Part shown: piece by piece, positions 18,212 through 28,103 of the stretch
How positions within the stretch are numbered: the stretch's first letter is position 1
Layout: the number at the start of each line of letters is the position of its first letter
Assembly: GCA_964601205.1 (NCBI GenBank)
Contig: CAZRML010000020.1
Coordinates: forward strand, 68,867-132,866
DNA from: JAQVEM01 sp964601205
GTDB lineage: Bacteria; Actinomycetota; Humimicrobiia; Humimicrobiales; Humimicrobiaceae
Length of the DNA: 64,000 nucleotides
Direction: 5' to 3'
Position numbers and translations under genes: made by a program
The notes under the pieces: model-generated
The model's input: only the letters and a program-made list of their open reading frames with translations
Database searches by the model: none
Told to the model about the DNA's origin: nothing

Positions 18212-20039
18212 GATTATAATCTATCTGCTGATTTTAGTTTTAATAATACTTATTTTAAGGCTCTATTTTCTGCAGGTAATGAGCGGAGAGCTTTATGCTG
18301 AATTAGCATCTGAGAGTATCACCAGGGAGAAGACCGTGGCGGCTCCCCGGGGAAATATTTATGACCGTAATGGTAAACTACTGGTTAAGAGTGTTCCCGC
18401 CAGGGCTGTGGCGGTGCAGCCCAGTATTGTTTTAGAAAACGATAAGGTTATAGAGATTCTAAGTGATTGTCTTGATATGCCTTACAGGGAAATAAAAGAA
18501 AAGGTTGAAAAGAGCAATGTTTCTTACATGGACAGGATTATTCTAAAACAGGATATTGATTATGCCAGCATGATTTATATTGAAGAAAATAGTGATGAGT
18601 TACCCGGAGTGGAAGTAATTGATGTGTACCTGAGGGAGTATAAATATGGCTCGCTGGCATCACACCTGCTGGGTTATATAGGAGAAATTAGCGAGGAAAA
18701 GTTAAAAGCGGAAGAATATGATTATAATTATGAAGGTGGGGACCAGGTAGGATGGAGCGGGCTGGAAGAAACCTATGAAAATGTATTGCGCGGCAAGAAG
18801 GGCAAAATAGTATATGAAGTCGACCCTTTAGAAAGACCTGTTGGTGTGGTGAACGAAATTGAACCCATTGGCGGAAATGATCTGTATCTTACCATTGATA
18901 TTGACCTTCAGAAGGTTGCAGAGGAAGCACTTTACCGTACTATTCTGGAGGTGAGGCAAAAAATAATTAAGAACACCGATGAATATTATAATGTACGGGG
19001 AGGAGCAGTGATAGTACTCAGCCCCGGAGACGGTCAGATACTGGCAATGGCAGGCTATCCTACTTATAACCCGGAGTCGTTTGTAGGAGGGATATCGGAA
19101 GGTGATTGGAATAATTTAAACGACCCCGAAAATAATTATCCTTTTTTAAACAGAGCCATTACATCTTTTCCGGCTGGCTCGGTGTTTAAAATAGTCACAG
19201 CTTACGCGGGTCTTAATGAGGAAATTATAAGCGAAAGCAGCAGATTCAGCTGTGCGGGGGTGTGGTATGGCCTTGGTAAAGATTTTCCAAAGTACTGCTG
19301 GTTAAAATCAGGTCATGGCAGTCTCAATATTGTGGGAGCCATTAAAAATTCCTGTGATGTATATTTTTACCAGGTGGGTTATGGGCTTTTCAAAAAGCTG
19401 GATAATGCAGAGGAACTTTTACAGAAATATGCAAGAATTTTTGGTTTTGGTTCCAGAACCGGTGTAGACCTTCCCGGCGAAGAGGAAGGACTGGTACCGG
19501 ATAAAGAGTGGAAAGAAGAATATTTTGCGGGCCAGCCGGAGAATTCAGTATGGTTCCCGGGAGATACTGTTAACATAGCAATAGGGCAGGGTGATTTAAT
19601 GGTAACCCCCCTTCAGATGGCACAGGCTTATTCGATTATAGCCGGGCATGGCATAAAATACACGCCTCACCTGGTAAAAGAAATAAGGGACAGTGAGGAA
19701 ACTTTGTTTACAGATAATACAGTAGAGGAGTATCAGGATTTACAGCTAAACGGGAATTATATTGGAAAAATAGAAGATGGGCTGCTCCAGGTGGTTGAAC
19801 CGGGTGGAACAGCCTATGGAGTTTTTATGGATTTTCCCCTGGATGAAATCCCGGTTGCTGCAAAGACCGGTACCGCAGAATTTTACGGAAGGCAGGACTA
19901 TGCATGGTTTGCAAGTTATGCGCCTGCGGGTAATCCGGAATATGTGATAGTAGCAATGCTTGAAGAGGCGGGTTCAGGAGGGAGCAATGTTGCCCCCATT
20001 GCAGAAGATATATACAGGTATTTATTTAATGTTGATTAA
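18183..20039 (+). CDS. mrdA: Penicillin-binding protein 2 (peptidoglycan transpeptidase)
   Basis: Class B PBP that cross-links glycan strands during elongation, partner of RodA. Seen in 618 aa: N-terminal anchor helix (about 8-30), PBP dimerisation domain (APRGNIYDRNGKLL), then the transpeptidase domain with SxxK in FPAGSVFKIV, SxN-type KNSCDVYFYQVG (Ser-Cys-Asp, the common PBP2 form) and KTG in AAKTGTAEF. A very strong GGAGGGAGG site inside mreD precedes TTG 18183; TTG 18189 is an alternative. Confidence 0.95.
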   Translation: MGLNIKVRYKIIIYLLILVLIILILRLYFLQVMSGELYAELASESITREKTVAAPRGNIYDRNGKLLVKSVPARAVAVQPSIVLENDKVIEILSDCLDMPYREIKEKVEKSNVSYMDRIILKQDIDYASMIYIEENSDELPGVEVIDVYLREYKYGSLASHLLGYIGEISEEKLKAEEYDYNYEGGDQVGWSGLEETYENVLRGKKGKIVYEVDPLERPVGVVNEIEPIGGNDLYLTIDIDLQKVAEEALYRTILEVRQKIIKNTDEYYNVRGGAVIVLSPGDGQILAMAGYPTYNPESFVGGISEGDWNNLNDPENNYPFLNRAITSFPAGSVFKIVTAYAGLNEEIISESSRFSCAGVWYGLGKDFPKYCWLKSGHGSLNIVGAIKNSCDVYFYQVGYGLFKKLDNAEELLQKYARIFGFGSRTGVDLPGEEEGLVPDKEWKEEYFAGQPENSVWFPGDTVNIAIGQGDLMVTPLQMAQAYSIIAGHGIKYTPHLVKEIRDSEETLFTDNTVEEYQDLQLNGNYIGKIEDGLLQVVEPGGTAYGVFMDFPLDEIPVAAKTGTAEFYGRQDYAWFASYAPAGNPEYVIVAMLEEAGSGGSNVAPIAEDIYRYLFNVD

Positions 20040-20111
20040 TGGTAGTTAAGGTTTTATAAAATTAAGATACTTTAAGAATTTATATAATTTTAATGATAAG
20101 AGGAAAAAAGT

Positions 20112-21287
20112 TTGATTGACCCTGAGACTTACAACAGAGAGAAGAAAACAGTAAAATTTGATTTTTTATTGTTTCTGCTGGTGGTTGCAATTTCTTCTTT
20201 TGGGCTGCTTATAATTTATAGTGCGACAAAAGAAACTCTTCCGGCAGGAGCAAGTGACCCGCAGTACTACATTAAGAGACAGGCAATTTATCTGGCGGTA
20301 GGGATCGTTTTATTTACTGTGATTCAATTTATAAATTACAGGAAAATTAAAAGGTACTGGTGGCTGGCTCTTGTTACAGGTATTGCTCTGCTTGCAAGCG
20401 TGCATTTTTTTGGTTATGAAGTACATGGCTCAAAAAGCTGGATTGATTTGAAATTTACTACCGTGCAGCCCTCGGAGTTTTCAAAAATTTTTATGGTGGT
20501 GTGCCTTGCTGCCATTATGTCAAAATGGAGAGCAGAAAAAGAATGCAGGATGACATTTAAAAAGGTTATTCTATCATTTGTTATAGCATTTTCTTTTGTG
20601 ACGCTGGTTTTACTGCAGCCGGACTACGGAACCGCTCTGATATATTTTATTGTTTATATGGGCCTTCTATTTTTATCCGGGGCTAATTTTTTATACTTTC
20701 TGTCAATACTGGGGCTGACCATAGGCGGGATTTTTACTGCTCTAAATGCCGGGTTTATCAGGCAATATCAGCTGGATAGAATACTTGTTCTGTTAAAACC
20801 GGAATCATATACAAGTGAGGGCGCCGGTTATAATTTGTATCAATCCAAAATGGCGATAGGCTCAGGAGGAATCCTTGGGAAAGGTCTTTTTTTGGGAAAA
20901 CAGACCAATCTCAGTTATGTCCCCGAGCACCATACCGATTTTATATTTTCTGTTGTCGGGGAAGAACTGGGCTTTATTGGTGCGGTTTGCATAATAGTAG
21001 TACTTGGTATTATTGTATGGAGATGCTTTTATATAGCATCCAATTCTTCTGATAGATTTGCCATGCTGCTTGCTTACGGTGTGGGTCTTATAATTTTATC
21101 CCAGGTAACAATAAATATAGGTATGACTATAGGTATCATGCCTATAATCGGAATCCCCCTGCCATTCCTGAGTGCCGGGGGCTCCAACCTCATAAGCATG
21201 CTGATGGGTATTGGACTGGTGGAGAATGTCTACATGTGGAGGGAAGTCAGGAGAGAACATGAAATAGCTTTTCAGCAATATAAATAG
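20112..21287 (+). CDS. rodA: Peptidoglycan glycosyltransferase RodA (SEDS family)
   Basis: Polymerises lipid II into glycan strands during elongation. 391 aa with about ten membrane helices. Seen: LIIYSATKE, the large extracellular segment with GSKSWIDL and TVQPSEFSKI, LLQPDYGTALIY with the conserved Asp, PEHHTDFIFSVVGEELGF, and IGIPLPFLSAGGSNL. TTG start at 20112 behind GAGG. Last gene of the mre operon. Confidence 0.95.
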   Translation: MIDPETYNREKKTVKFDFLLFLLVVAISSFGLLIIYSATKETLPAGASDPQYYIKRQAIYLAVGIVLFTVIQFINYRKIKRYWWLALVTGIALLASVHFFGYEVHGSKSWIDLKFTTVQPSEFSKIFMVVCLAAIMSKWRAEKECRMTFKKVILSFVIAFSFVTLVLLQPDYGTALIYFIVYMGLLFLSGANFLYFLSILGLTIGGIFTALNAGFIRQYQLDRILVLLKPESYTSEGAGYNLYQSKMAIGSGGILGKGLFLGKQTNLSYVPEHHTDFIFSVVGEELGFIGAVCIIVVLGIIVWRCFYIASNSSDRFAMLLAYGVGLIILSQVTINIGMTIGIMPIIGIPLPFLSAGGSNLISMLMGIGLVENVYMWREVRREHEIAFQQYK

Positions 21288-21330
21288 CACAGGCGGTCTT
21301 TAGTTAGATAGTATTTAAGTAAAAATAAAC

Positions 21331-23118
21331 ATGGATAAAATAAAAAGGTTGAATTTCAATCTTCTCGAGGAACTTCTGGAAGACATAGAAAAACCGGGCA
21401 GATATATCAATAACGAAATAGGCACAAAGAGCAAAAGCCCCGGCTCTCCGGCCAGCCAGTCCGACATGGTTTTTATGGCACTGGTATTTCCTGATATCTA
21501 TGATGTTGGGATGTCAAACACAGGCCTCCAGATCTTATACCATATTATTAACGAGCACCCCGATTTCTCGGTAGAAAGGGTTTTTTCACCATGGGTAGAT
21601 TTTGAAAAAAGACTCAGGGGAAAAAATGTAAAATTATTTTCACTGGAAAACAGGATATTCCTTGATTGCTTTGACATAATTGGCTTTACTGTGCAGCATG
21701 AGCTTTTGTATACCAATATATTAAACGCCCTTGATCTCGGGGGAATAAATGTAAATTCAAAAAAAAGGTCGGAGGATTCTCCCCTGGTATGCGCAGGAGG
21801 TCCTGCCGTGGTGAATCCCGGGCCCCTTTCCAGCTTTATGGATTTCTTTGTTATAGGAGATGGTGAAGAGATAGTTATTTCTATACTGAGGAAAGTAAAG
21901 GAATATAAGAAAAATAATAAAGGGAAAAGCTGGTTTTTAAAGGAAATAAGCAGGCTGGATGGAGTATATGCTCCTGAATTTTACAAGTTTTACTACTATA
22001 GTGACGGAAGGGTAAAAAAGATAGAACCCGGGAAAATTGTAAAAAAGGCAGTGGTCAGGGATATTAATAAATATGGAATAGTCACAGACCCGGTAATACC
22101 AAACATAAAGACGGTGCATGACAGGTTCACAGTGGAGATTATGAGGGGATGCGGCAGGGGCTGCAGGTTTTGCCAGGCCGGTATTATTTACCGGCCGGTG
22201 CGCAAAAGGAAAGTTGAATCTCTTATTAAAGATAGCGTCAGGGGAATTAAAAATACAGGTTACGACGAAATTTCCTTTCTGTCCCTGTCCTCATCAGATT
22301 ACGGGAAAATAGAGCAGTTAATCGAAGGTGTCATAAATTCTTTAAAATCAAGAAAGCTGTCAATCTCAATGCCTTCACTGAGGTTAAACAGCTTTAATTT
22401 AAAGTTACTGGATATTATTCAGAGCGGCAGAAAAACGGGGTTGACCTTTGCTCCCGAAGCCGGCAGCCAGAGGATGCGGGATATAATTAATAAGAATATA
22501 AAAGAGGACGAAATGCTCGACTGTATAAAAATGGCTTTTGGCAAAGGATGGGAAAGAGTAAAACTTTATTTTATGATAGGCCTGCCTTTTGAAAATAAAC
22601 AGGATATTGTTCAGATAGTTGAGCTTATAGAGAAAATAATACAGGCGGCAAGGGGGGAAATGGATAGGAAGAAGTTATCAAGGCTAAAGATTAATATTAG
22701 CATAAATGCATTTTGCCCCAAACCGTTTACTCCTTTCCAGTGGGTGGGACTGGATAACCCCGGGATTCTCTATGATAAATTTAATTATATCCTGAGAAAT
22801 GTCCCGAAAAGATACGTTAACATAAGGTGGGCGGACCCATACATGACCATGGTAGAATGTGCCCTGTCCACCGGCAGCCGGCTAATCGGAGATGTTATAG
22901 AAAATTCCTGGAGAAGTGGTGCAAAATTTGACAACTGGTCAGATTTTTTTAATTTTGATATCTGGAAAGAATCATTTAAAAAAGCGGGCCTGGATATTAA
23001 TTTTTTTACCACCAGAGGATTTTCTGTTGATGAAGTCTTACCCTGGGATTTTATTGATATCGGGGTCAGAAAAAAAACTTTGCTGAGGGAATATGAAAAG
23101 TCAAAAAAGTTTATATGA
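21331..23118 (+). CDS. TIGR03960-family B12-binding-like radical SAM protein
   Basis: 595 aa. N-terminal B12-binding-like region (FPDIYDVGMSNTGLQILY; the canonical cobalamin His is not evident) and a radical SAM domain with the CxxxCxxC cluster in EIMRGCGRGCRFCQAG, then LTFAPEAGSQRMRD. Members of TIGR03960 lie next to TIGR03936 and the RNase E/G gene; the substrate is unknown and an RNA- or ribosome-linked modification has been suggested only from this linkage. The next gene overlaps its end by 26 nt. Confidence 0.92.
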   Translation: MDKIKRLNFNLLEELLEDIEKPGRYINNEIGTKSKSPGSPASQSDMVFMALVFPDIYDVGMSNTGLQILYHIINEHPDFSVERVFSPWVDFEKRLRGKNVKLFSLENRIFLDCFDIIGFTVQHELLYTNILNALDLGGINVNSKKRSEDSPLVCAGGPAVVNPGPLSSFMDFFVIGDGEEIVISILRKVKEYKKNNKGKSWFLKEISRLDGVYAPEFYKFYYYSDGRVKKIEPGKIVKKAVVRDINKYGIVTDPVIPNIKTVHDRFTVEIMRGCGRGCRFCQAGIIYRPVRKRKVESLIKDSVRGIKNTGYDEISFLSLSSSDYGKIEQLIEGVINSLKSRKLSISMPSLRLNSFNLKLLDIIQSGRKTGLTFAPEAGSQRMRDIINKNIKEDEMLDCIKMAFGKGWERVKLYFMIGLPFENKQDIVQIVELIEKIIQAARGEMDRKKLSRLKINISINAFCPKPFTPFQWVGLDNPGILYDKFNYILRNVPKRYVNIRWADPYMTMVECALSTGSRLIGDVIENSWRSGAKFDNWSDFFNFDIWKESFKKAGLDINFFTTRGFSVDEVLPWDFIDIGVRKKTLLREYEKSKKFI

Positions 23119-23800
23119 TGACAGGATAAGATTTAAATTTTATAAGAAAGGTGAATTCAAATACCTATCCCACCTGGATATTTCCAGGATGATAATTCGT
23201 GCCCTGAACAGAGCGGGATTTGAACTGGCATACAGTCAGGGATATAACCCAAGGCCGCTGATTAATTTTAGTAACCCGACTCCACTGGGAATAGAAAGCA
23301 TGGCAGAGTATGCAGATGTTATTATTGGCGGCAGCGTCGGAGAGGACGAATTTAAAAAAAGAACTAACAGAGAGTTGAACCAGAATGTACAGATTACAGA
23401 AGTAAAAAAAATAATTATAAAGGCGGGTAAGCTGATGAATGAAATAGGGCTAAACTTTTATATCTTTAGCCTGGATATTGGTGCGTCCGGCAGTGAATCT
23501 GTGGGAGATTTTTACAAAGTTATAGATAATAGCCTGATTAAAGGATATCATTCTTACTCTGCCATATTTGATTATGGAATTGTGCCTGAAGGAGAAGGTT
23601 ATAATATTATTCTACTAAAACTATCTGGATATGCTAAAATTTTTAAAGAAAAGAATAACCAGATTTTTAAATTTAATGATTTTTATTCATTTTTAAAGGA
23701 ACGATTAAAGGAATATAAAATTAAAATAAGGAACGTAAAGAAAGAAGAAATGTTTGTGATACAGGGGGATAAACTTAAGACCCCCATGGAAATAATTTAG
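23093..23800 (+). CDS. TIGR03936-family radical-SAM-linked protein (DUF2344)
   Basis: 235 aa, no radical SAM motif of its own. Seen: RIRFKFYKKGEFKYLSHLD at the start, RMIIRALNRAGFELAYSQGY, and PRPLINFSNPTPLGIES, matching the DUF2344/TIGR03936 family, often fused to or encoded beside TIGR03960. The start at 23093 lies inside the upstream gene. The C-terminal half is Lys-rich and diverged. Confidence 0.9.
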   Translation: MKSQKSLYDDRIRFKFYKKGEFKYLSHLDISRMIIRALNRAGFELAYSQGYNPRPLINFSNPTPLGIESMAEYADVIIGGSVGEDEFKKRTNRELNQNVQITEVKKIIIKAGKLMNEIGLNFYIFSLDIGASGSESVGDFYKVIDNSLIKGYHSYSAIFDYGIVPEGEGYNIILLKLSGYAKIFKEKNNQIFKFNDFYSFLKERLKEYKIKIRNVKKEEMFVIQGDKLKTPMEII

Positions 23801-23842
23801 AGGAAATTTAGATGATTTTAAAAGGAGAATGAGGAAAAATTG

Positions 23843-25519
23843 ATGATTAAGGAATTGTTAATAAGTTCAGACAAAAATGAGACAAGGGCCGCTATTCTGG
23901 AATCAGGGCAGGTCACCCAGCTTTATTTTGAACGCAGGGGCAAGAAATCGCTTGTGGGAAATATTTATCTTGGGAAGGTCAAGAATGTTCTTCCGGGGCT
24001 GGATGCAGCTTTTGTGGATATCGGTGAAGATAAGAATGCCTTTCTGTATGTAAACGAAGTGAGTTTTAACGATGACATTGAAAGTGATGTGGAAATCTCT
24101 AAGAAGATACAGCATATTCTTAAACCCAACCAGATGGTGCTGGTACAGGTTACAAAGGACCCCATGAAAACAAAGGGAGCAAGGCTTACTACTTTTATAT
24201 CTATTCCGGGCAGATATCTGGTGCTGGCACCCTTTAACAGGGGTATAGGGGTTTCAAAAAAAATTGGCGGCGAGGAAAAGGAAAACTTGAGAAAGATGGT
24301 GGGAACCATAAGTAATGGGGAAGAGTACGGGTTAATTGTAAGGACAGCGGCTAAAGAAGCTGATACAGCCAGATTAAAGAAAGATTTAAAGCAGCTTATA
24401 AAAAAATGGGGCTATATAAAAAAGAAGGCATCTACTCTGAATAGACCGGAATTAATTTCGAGTGAATATTCATTGATAATTAAATTAGTGCGGGATATAT
24501 TCTCGGAAGAGTTTAACGCTATATATGTGAATAAGAAAGTGATAAAAAGGGAGATTGAACGATACCTGAGGTCTATTGGAGTTAGATTTAATGATATAAT
24601 CGTGCACCATGGAAACGAGGAACTGTTTGATAGTTTTAATGTTAATGAAGTAATAGAAAGTGCCCTGGAGAGAAAAGTGTGGTTAAAATCGGGTGGTTTC
24701 ATAGTAATAGACTATGGAGAAGCCATGACAACAATTGATGTTAATTCGGGTAAATATACTTCAAGCAGGAGCCCGGCCCATACCATACTGCGAACCAATC
24801 TTGAAGCCGCCGAAACTATCGCCAGCCAGATAAGGCTGAGAGATATCGGCGGGATAATAGTGATTGATTTTATTGACATGGCAGGTGAAAAAGACAGGAA
24901 AAAGGTTTACAGCAGATTCATGCAGTGTCTCGCAAATGACCGGACCAAGACCGAGGTACTACAGTTCTCAAGATTGGGGCTAATTGAAATGACCAGAAAA
25001 AACGTCTCGGATGGAATTCTGGGCACACTCTGCAAAGTCTGCCCCGAGTGTTCGGGTTCGGGATTTATAAAATCTGAAGATACCATAAGGCTGGAGATAG
25101 AAAGAAAAATCAGGAAACTTTCAAGGGAGAGCAAGTCCAGAGGTTTTTTAATAAAATTAAATTCTTCCATAGCGGCACAGATTATTGGTTCGGACGGTAG
25201 AAATTTAAAGCATATTGAAAATATAACTAAAAAATATATTAATATCCAGGGAGATTCAAAGTTACCCCTGGATACATTTTTATTGGTTGCCGAGGGCTCC
25301 GTTGGCGAGATAAAGGAAGCGTCACAGCCATTTAAGGTCGGTGATATCCTGAACCTGGTTGTGGAAGAACCCTATTTGCATAATAGAAATGACGCTATCT
25401 CCAGAATTAATGGGTATGTGGTCCAGATTATTGACGGCAGCAAATATATAGGCCAGAGGTTAAAAGTGGAAGTTAAATCTGTAGCAAAGACCAGTGCTGT
25501 TGCAGAAATCCACAATTAA
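23843..25519 (+). CDS. rng: Ribonuclease E/G family endoribonuclease
   Basis: Single-strand-specific endonuclease for rRNA and mRNA processing. 558 aa: S1-like insertion (VKNVLPGLDAAFVDIG, DKNAFLY), DNase I-like catalytic core with MTTIDVNSG and IGGIIVIDFIDM (catalytic Asp pair), zinc-link CKVCPECSGSG, and a C-terminal TRAM-like domain. It lacks long RNase E scaffold arms, so RNase G-type. TTG/ATG pair at 23840/23843; a GAGG lies upstream. Adjacent to rplU and rpmA across the inserted ychF, as in actinobacteria. Confidence 0.94.
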   Translation: MIKELLISSDKNETRAAILESGQVTQLYFERRGKKSLVGNIYLGKVKNVLPGLDAAFVDIGEDKNAFLYVNEVSFNDDIESDVEISKKIQHILKPNQMVLVQVTKDPMKTKGARLTTFISIPGRYLVLAPFNRGIGVSKKIGGEEKENLRKMVGTISNGEEYGLIVRTAAKEADTARLKKDLKQLIKKWGYIKKKASTLNRPELISSEYSLIIKLVRDIFSEEFNAIYVNKKVIKREIERYLRSIGVRFNDIIVHHGNEELFDSFNVNEVIESALERKVWLKSGGFIVIDYGEAMTTIDVNSGKYTSSRSPAHTILRTNLEAAETIASQIRLRDIGGIIVIDFIDMAGEKDRKKVYSRFMQCLANDRTKTEVLQFSRLGLIEMTRKNVSDGILGTLCKVCPECSGSGFIKSEDTIRLEIERKIRKLSRESKSRGFLIKLNSSIAAQIIGSDGRNLKHIENITKKYINIQGDSKLPLDTFLLVAEGSVGEIKEASQPFKVGDILNLVVEEPYLHNRNDAISRINGYVVQIIDGSKYIGQRLKVEVKSVAKTSAVAEIHN

Positions 25520-25595
25520 AAAAAATGCCTGAATACCGGTAAATCTTTGAAGCTGCATGCTTGATGGATTAAAAGTTGCAATTATATGTATGAAT

Positions 25596-26663
25596 TTAAA
25601 CATTAAACCTGAAATCTATAATGTCGCCGTCATTTACAACATACTGCTTTCCCTCAGACCTTAAGAGCCCTTTTTCTTTAGCTTTTGCAAAAGAGCCCAC
25701 TTCCATAAATTTATCAAATGATATTGTCCCGGCTCTTATGAATCCTCTCTGGATATCAGAATGTATCACCGAGGCTGCAGCGGGGGCCCGGTCGCCTTTT
25801 TTTATTGTCCATGCCCTGACCTCGTCGGACCCGGCGGTTAAAAAACTTATAAGTCCAAGAATCTTATATGAGGATTTTACTAATTTATCCAGAGCAGATT
25901 CTTTAATTCCCATATCCTGCATAAAGGCTTCTCTATAATCCGGTTCAAGATGGGAGATTTCTTCTTCAATCCTGGCGCAAACGGTCACCAGCTCAGATTG
26001 TTCCCTGCGGGCATATTGACTTATGTCTCTTATAAAAGGCAATTCTTCCACGTCTTTACCTGTATCGCTTTCCGGTATGTTAGCACAATATATAACGGGC
26101 TTTAATGTTAATAGCCCCATGGATTTAATAATTTTTATTTCATCGGGCAGGAGTCCTGCGTTTCTTGCCGGCCGGCCATCTTCCATGGCTTTTCTTACCT
26201 TTTTTAAGATTTCTGCTTCTTTACTTATCCGGGGGTCTGTGTTTCTTGTCTGCTTTTCAATTGATTTTATCCTTTTTTCTATGCTTTCAAGGTCCGAGAC
26301 TATAAGCTCAAGGTCTATTACTTCTATGTCCTCCAGCGGAGTATTTGATGGGCTTTCATAGCACTTTACAACATGTACCAGCGCATCTACCCCGCGTATG
26401 TTTGACAGAAACTTATTGCCCGCTCCCCTGCGTCCTTTTTCAAGTCCCGGTATATCAACAAATTCTATATAGGCCGGTGTCTTCTTTTTGGGCTTAAATA
26501 TTTGTTCAAGTTTTTCAAGTCTTTCGTCAGGCACCGGCACTATTTTAACATTGGGGTTTTTCCCGGCAGCAATGTTTTTATTACCACTCCCCTTTGCTTT
26601 TGAAAGGGAGCTAAAAAGAGTTGTCTTTCCAGAGCCTGTGAGCCCTATTATCCCGAGTTTCAT
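25596..26663 (-). CDS. ychF: Ribosome-binding ATPase YchF
   Basis: Obg-like P-loop ATPase (OLA1 family) that binds ribosomes and affects stress responses. Seen in 355 aa: P-loop GLTGSGKTTLFSSL, DIPGLEKGRRGAGNKFL, a helical insertion (about 125-160), and the TGS domain ending YVVNDGDIIDFRFNV. It is on the opposite strand between rng and rplU, breaking an otherwise co-directional operon, so it was probably relocated. No SD is evident before the ATG at 26663. Confidence 0.95.
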   Translation of the reverse strand: MKLGIIGLTGSGKTTLFSSLSKAKGSGNKNIAAGKNPNVKIVPVPDERLEKLEQIFKPKKKTPAYIEFVDIPGLEKGRRGAGNKFLSNIRGVDALVHVVKCYESPSNTPLEDIEVIDLELIVSDLESIEKRIKSIEKQTRNTDPRISKEAEILKKVRKAMEDGRPARNAGLLPDEIKIIKSMGLLTLKPVIYCANIPESDTGKDVEELPFIRDISQYARREQSELVTVCARIEEEISHLEPDYREAFMQDMGIKESALDKLVKSSYKILGLISFLTAGSDEVRAWTIKKGDRAPAAASVIHSDIQRGFIRAGTISFDKFMEVGSFAKAKEKGLLRSEGKQYVVNDGDIIDFRFNV

Positions 26664-26841
26664 AAATCATGGTTATTGTTTTTGATAAAGTAAAAAATTA
26701 TAGCTGTTTTTGTAAAATTAGCAATATAAAGAATCATGTAACTAAAATAAAAAAAATTTTATTAAATCTTCAAATTGACAGAATAATAATATGTGTGCTA
26801 ATATTTCACTCTGTGATTGGAAGTTACAATGGAGGATTAAA

Positions 26842-27174
26842 ATTTACGCAATAATTACAAGTGGTGGCAAACAATATAAGGCAGAAGAAAATAAAGATAT
26901 AGTAGTGGACAGGATAGAAGGCAGTGAAGGAGACAGGGTTACACTTTCAGAGGTAAATCTTATAAGCGATGAAGGGAAGATAAAAGTTGGCAGGCCTTTT
27001 ATTTCCAGAGCCGGGGTGGATGCTACTATAAAAAAACAGATAAAGGGCGATAAGGTGATTGCCTTTAAATATAAGCCAAAGAAAAGATACAGGAGAAAAG
27101 TGGGGCACAGGCAGTTGCTTACTGTGTTACATCTGGATAAGATAAGTATAAAGCAACAGAAAAAAGAGGTGTAG
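26842..27174 (+). CDS. rplU: 50S ribosomal protein L21 with apparent ATT start codon
   Basis: 110 aa: YAIITSGGKQYKAEE at the N-terminus and the RNA-binding FKYKPKKRYRRKVGHRQL at the C-terminus. The L21 homology normally begins Met-Tyr-Ala-Ile-Ile; here the codon in the Met position is ATT at 26842-26844, with GGAGG at 26831-26835 and 6-nt spacing, ideal for initiation there. The only in-frame ATG (26791) is 17 codons upstream, has no SD, and would add residues foreign to L21. No ATG/GTG/TTG lies between. Either AUU initiation or a sequencing error at one base. rpmA follows 3 nt later. Confidence 0.9.
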   Translation: MYAIITSGGKQYKAEENKDIVVDRIEGSEGDRVTLSEVNLISDEGKIKVGRPFISRAGVDATIKKQIKGDKVIAFKYKPKKRYRRKVGHRQLLTVLHLDKISIKQQKKEV

Positions 27175-27177
27175 AAA

Positions 27178-27432
27178 ATGTCCAGTAAAAAAGGTGTTGG
27201 AAGCAGCAGAAACGGAAGGGACAGTAATCCAAAATATCTGGGTATAAAAAAATTCGGCGGCCAGTCGGTTATTGCCGGAAATATTATAATCAGACAGAGA
27301 GGGACAAAGTATAAACCGGGAGTTAATGTAGGTATGGGAAGAGACCATACTCTCTTTGCCCTTACCGATGGAAAAGTAGAGTTTGTAAAAGGTGGTAAAA
27401 CAGGTAAATCGGTGAATATTATTTCTGGCTGA
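27178..27432 (+). CDS. rpmA: 50S ribosomal protein L27
   Basis: 84 aa. The N-terminus reads MSSKKGVGSSRNGRDSN directly, without the extension that Bacillota and Fusobacteria cleave with the Prp protease, and no prp gene separates it from rplU. GAGGTG precedes ATG 27178. L27's N-terminal tail reaches the peptidyl-transferase centre. Co-transcribed with rplU. Confidence 0.97.
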   Translation: MSSKKGVGSSRNGRDSNPKYLGIKKFGGQSVIAGNIIIRQRGTKYKPGVNVGMGRDHTLFALTDGKVEFVKGGKTGKSVNIISG

Positions 27433-27506
27433 TGACCCCTGCCGGTAATCCGGTAAATCTTCAATAAAATTTATCTCATAACCATTGCAGAAAGCCTTAT
27501 TAAGTT

Positions 27507-28103
27507 CTATAGCAGTCCCGCATAGTGTAAAATAATCCCTGTAGCGCCTGCTCCCAGGATAACTAAAATTGGGTGTATTCTGGATAAGAGCAGCGCGGCA
27601 AGGCTCAGAGCGGAAATTATTATGGTAACCGGGTCAAGGATTTCCAGGAAATAGCCAGACGGGCTTACATCTAATAAATCTTTTATTGCTTTTCCTTCTC
27701 TTAAAAAAGTGTTGCCGGCTACGAATAAAGTCGCCTGTATAATCAGTGCCAGCACCACAGGTTTTATTGCACAAATAACTTGTTTTATGATTATATGGTT
27801 CCGGAACTTTGTAAAATAATGGTAAACAGTCAGAATTATGATAAGTGACGGCATAACCACTCCTGTGGTTGCTATAAGTCCACCGGGAATGCCTCCTATT
27901 TTATAGCCTATGAAGGTAGCGGTGTTTATGGCAATTGGGCCCGGGGTCATTTCCGAAATTGATATTATGTCTACAAATTCTCTGCCTGTTAGCCATCCGT
28001 TTGAGATTATCTCCCTTTCAATCAGGGGTATCATACCGTATCCTCCGCCAAAGGAGAACAGCCCTATTTTTAAGAAAGTAACGAATAGATTTAAGTAAAT
28101 CAT
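27507..28103 (-). CDS. chrA: Half-size chromate transporter, second subunit
   Basis: 198 aa, about six membrane helices; one CHR domain with SFGGGYGMIPLIEREI near the N-terminus and EMTPGPIAINTATFIG. Short-chain CHR proteins are encoded as adjacent pairs whose products insert in opposite orientation and together act like the long ChrA. The start overlaps the stop of the upstream partner by 4 nt (ATGA). Substrate could be chromate or another oxyanion; no regulator or sulfur gene is beside it. Confidence 0.88.
   Translation of the reverse strand: MIYLNLFVTFLKIGLFSFGGGYGMIPLIEREIISNGWLTGREFVDIISISEMTPGPIAINTATFIGYKIGGIPGGLIATTGVVMPSLIIILTVYHYFTKFRNHIIIKQVICAIKPVVLALIIQATLFVAGNTFLREGKAIKDLLDVSPSGYFLEILDPVTIIISALSLAALLLSRIHPILVILGAGATGIILHYAGLL

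Noticed and set aside
26791..26841. Start of L21 at ATG 26791
   Set aside because: No SD, and it adds residues not found in L21; the SD at 26831 points to 26842.
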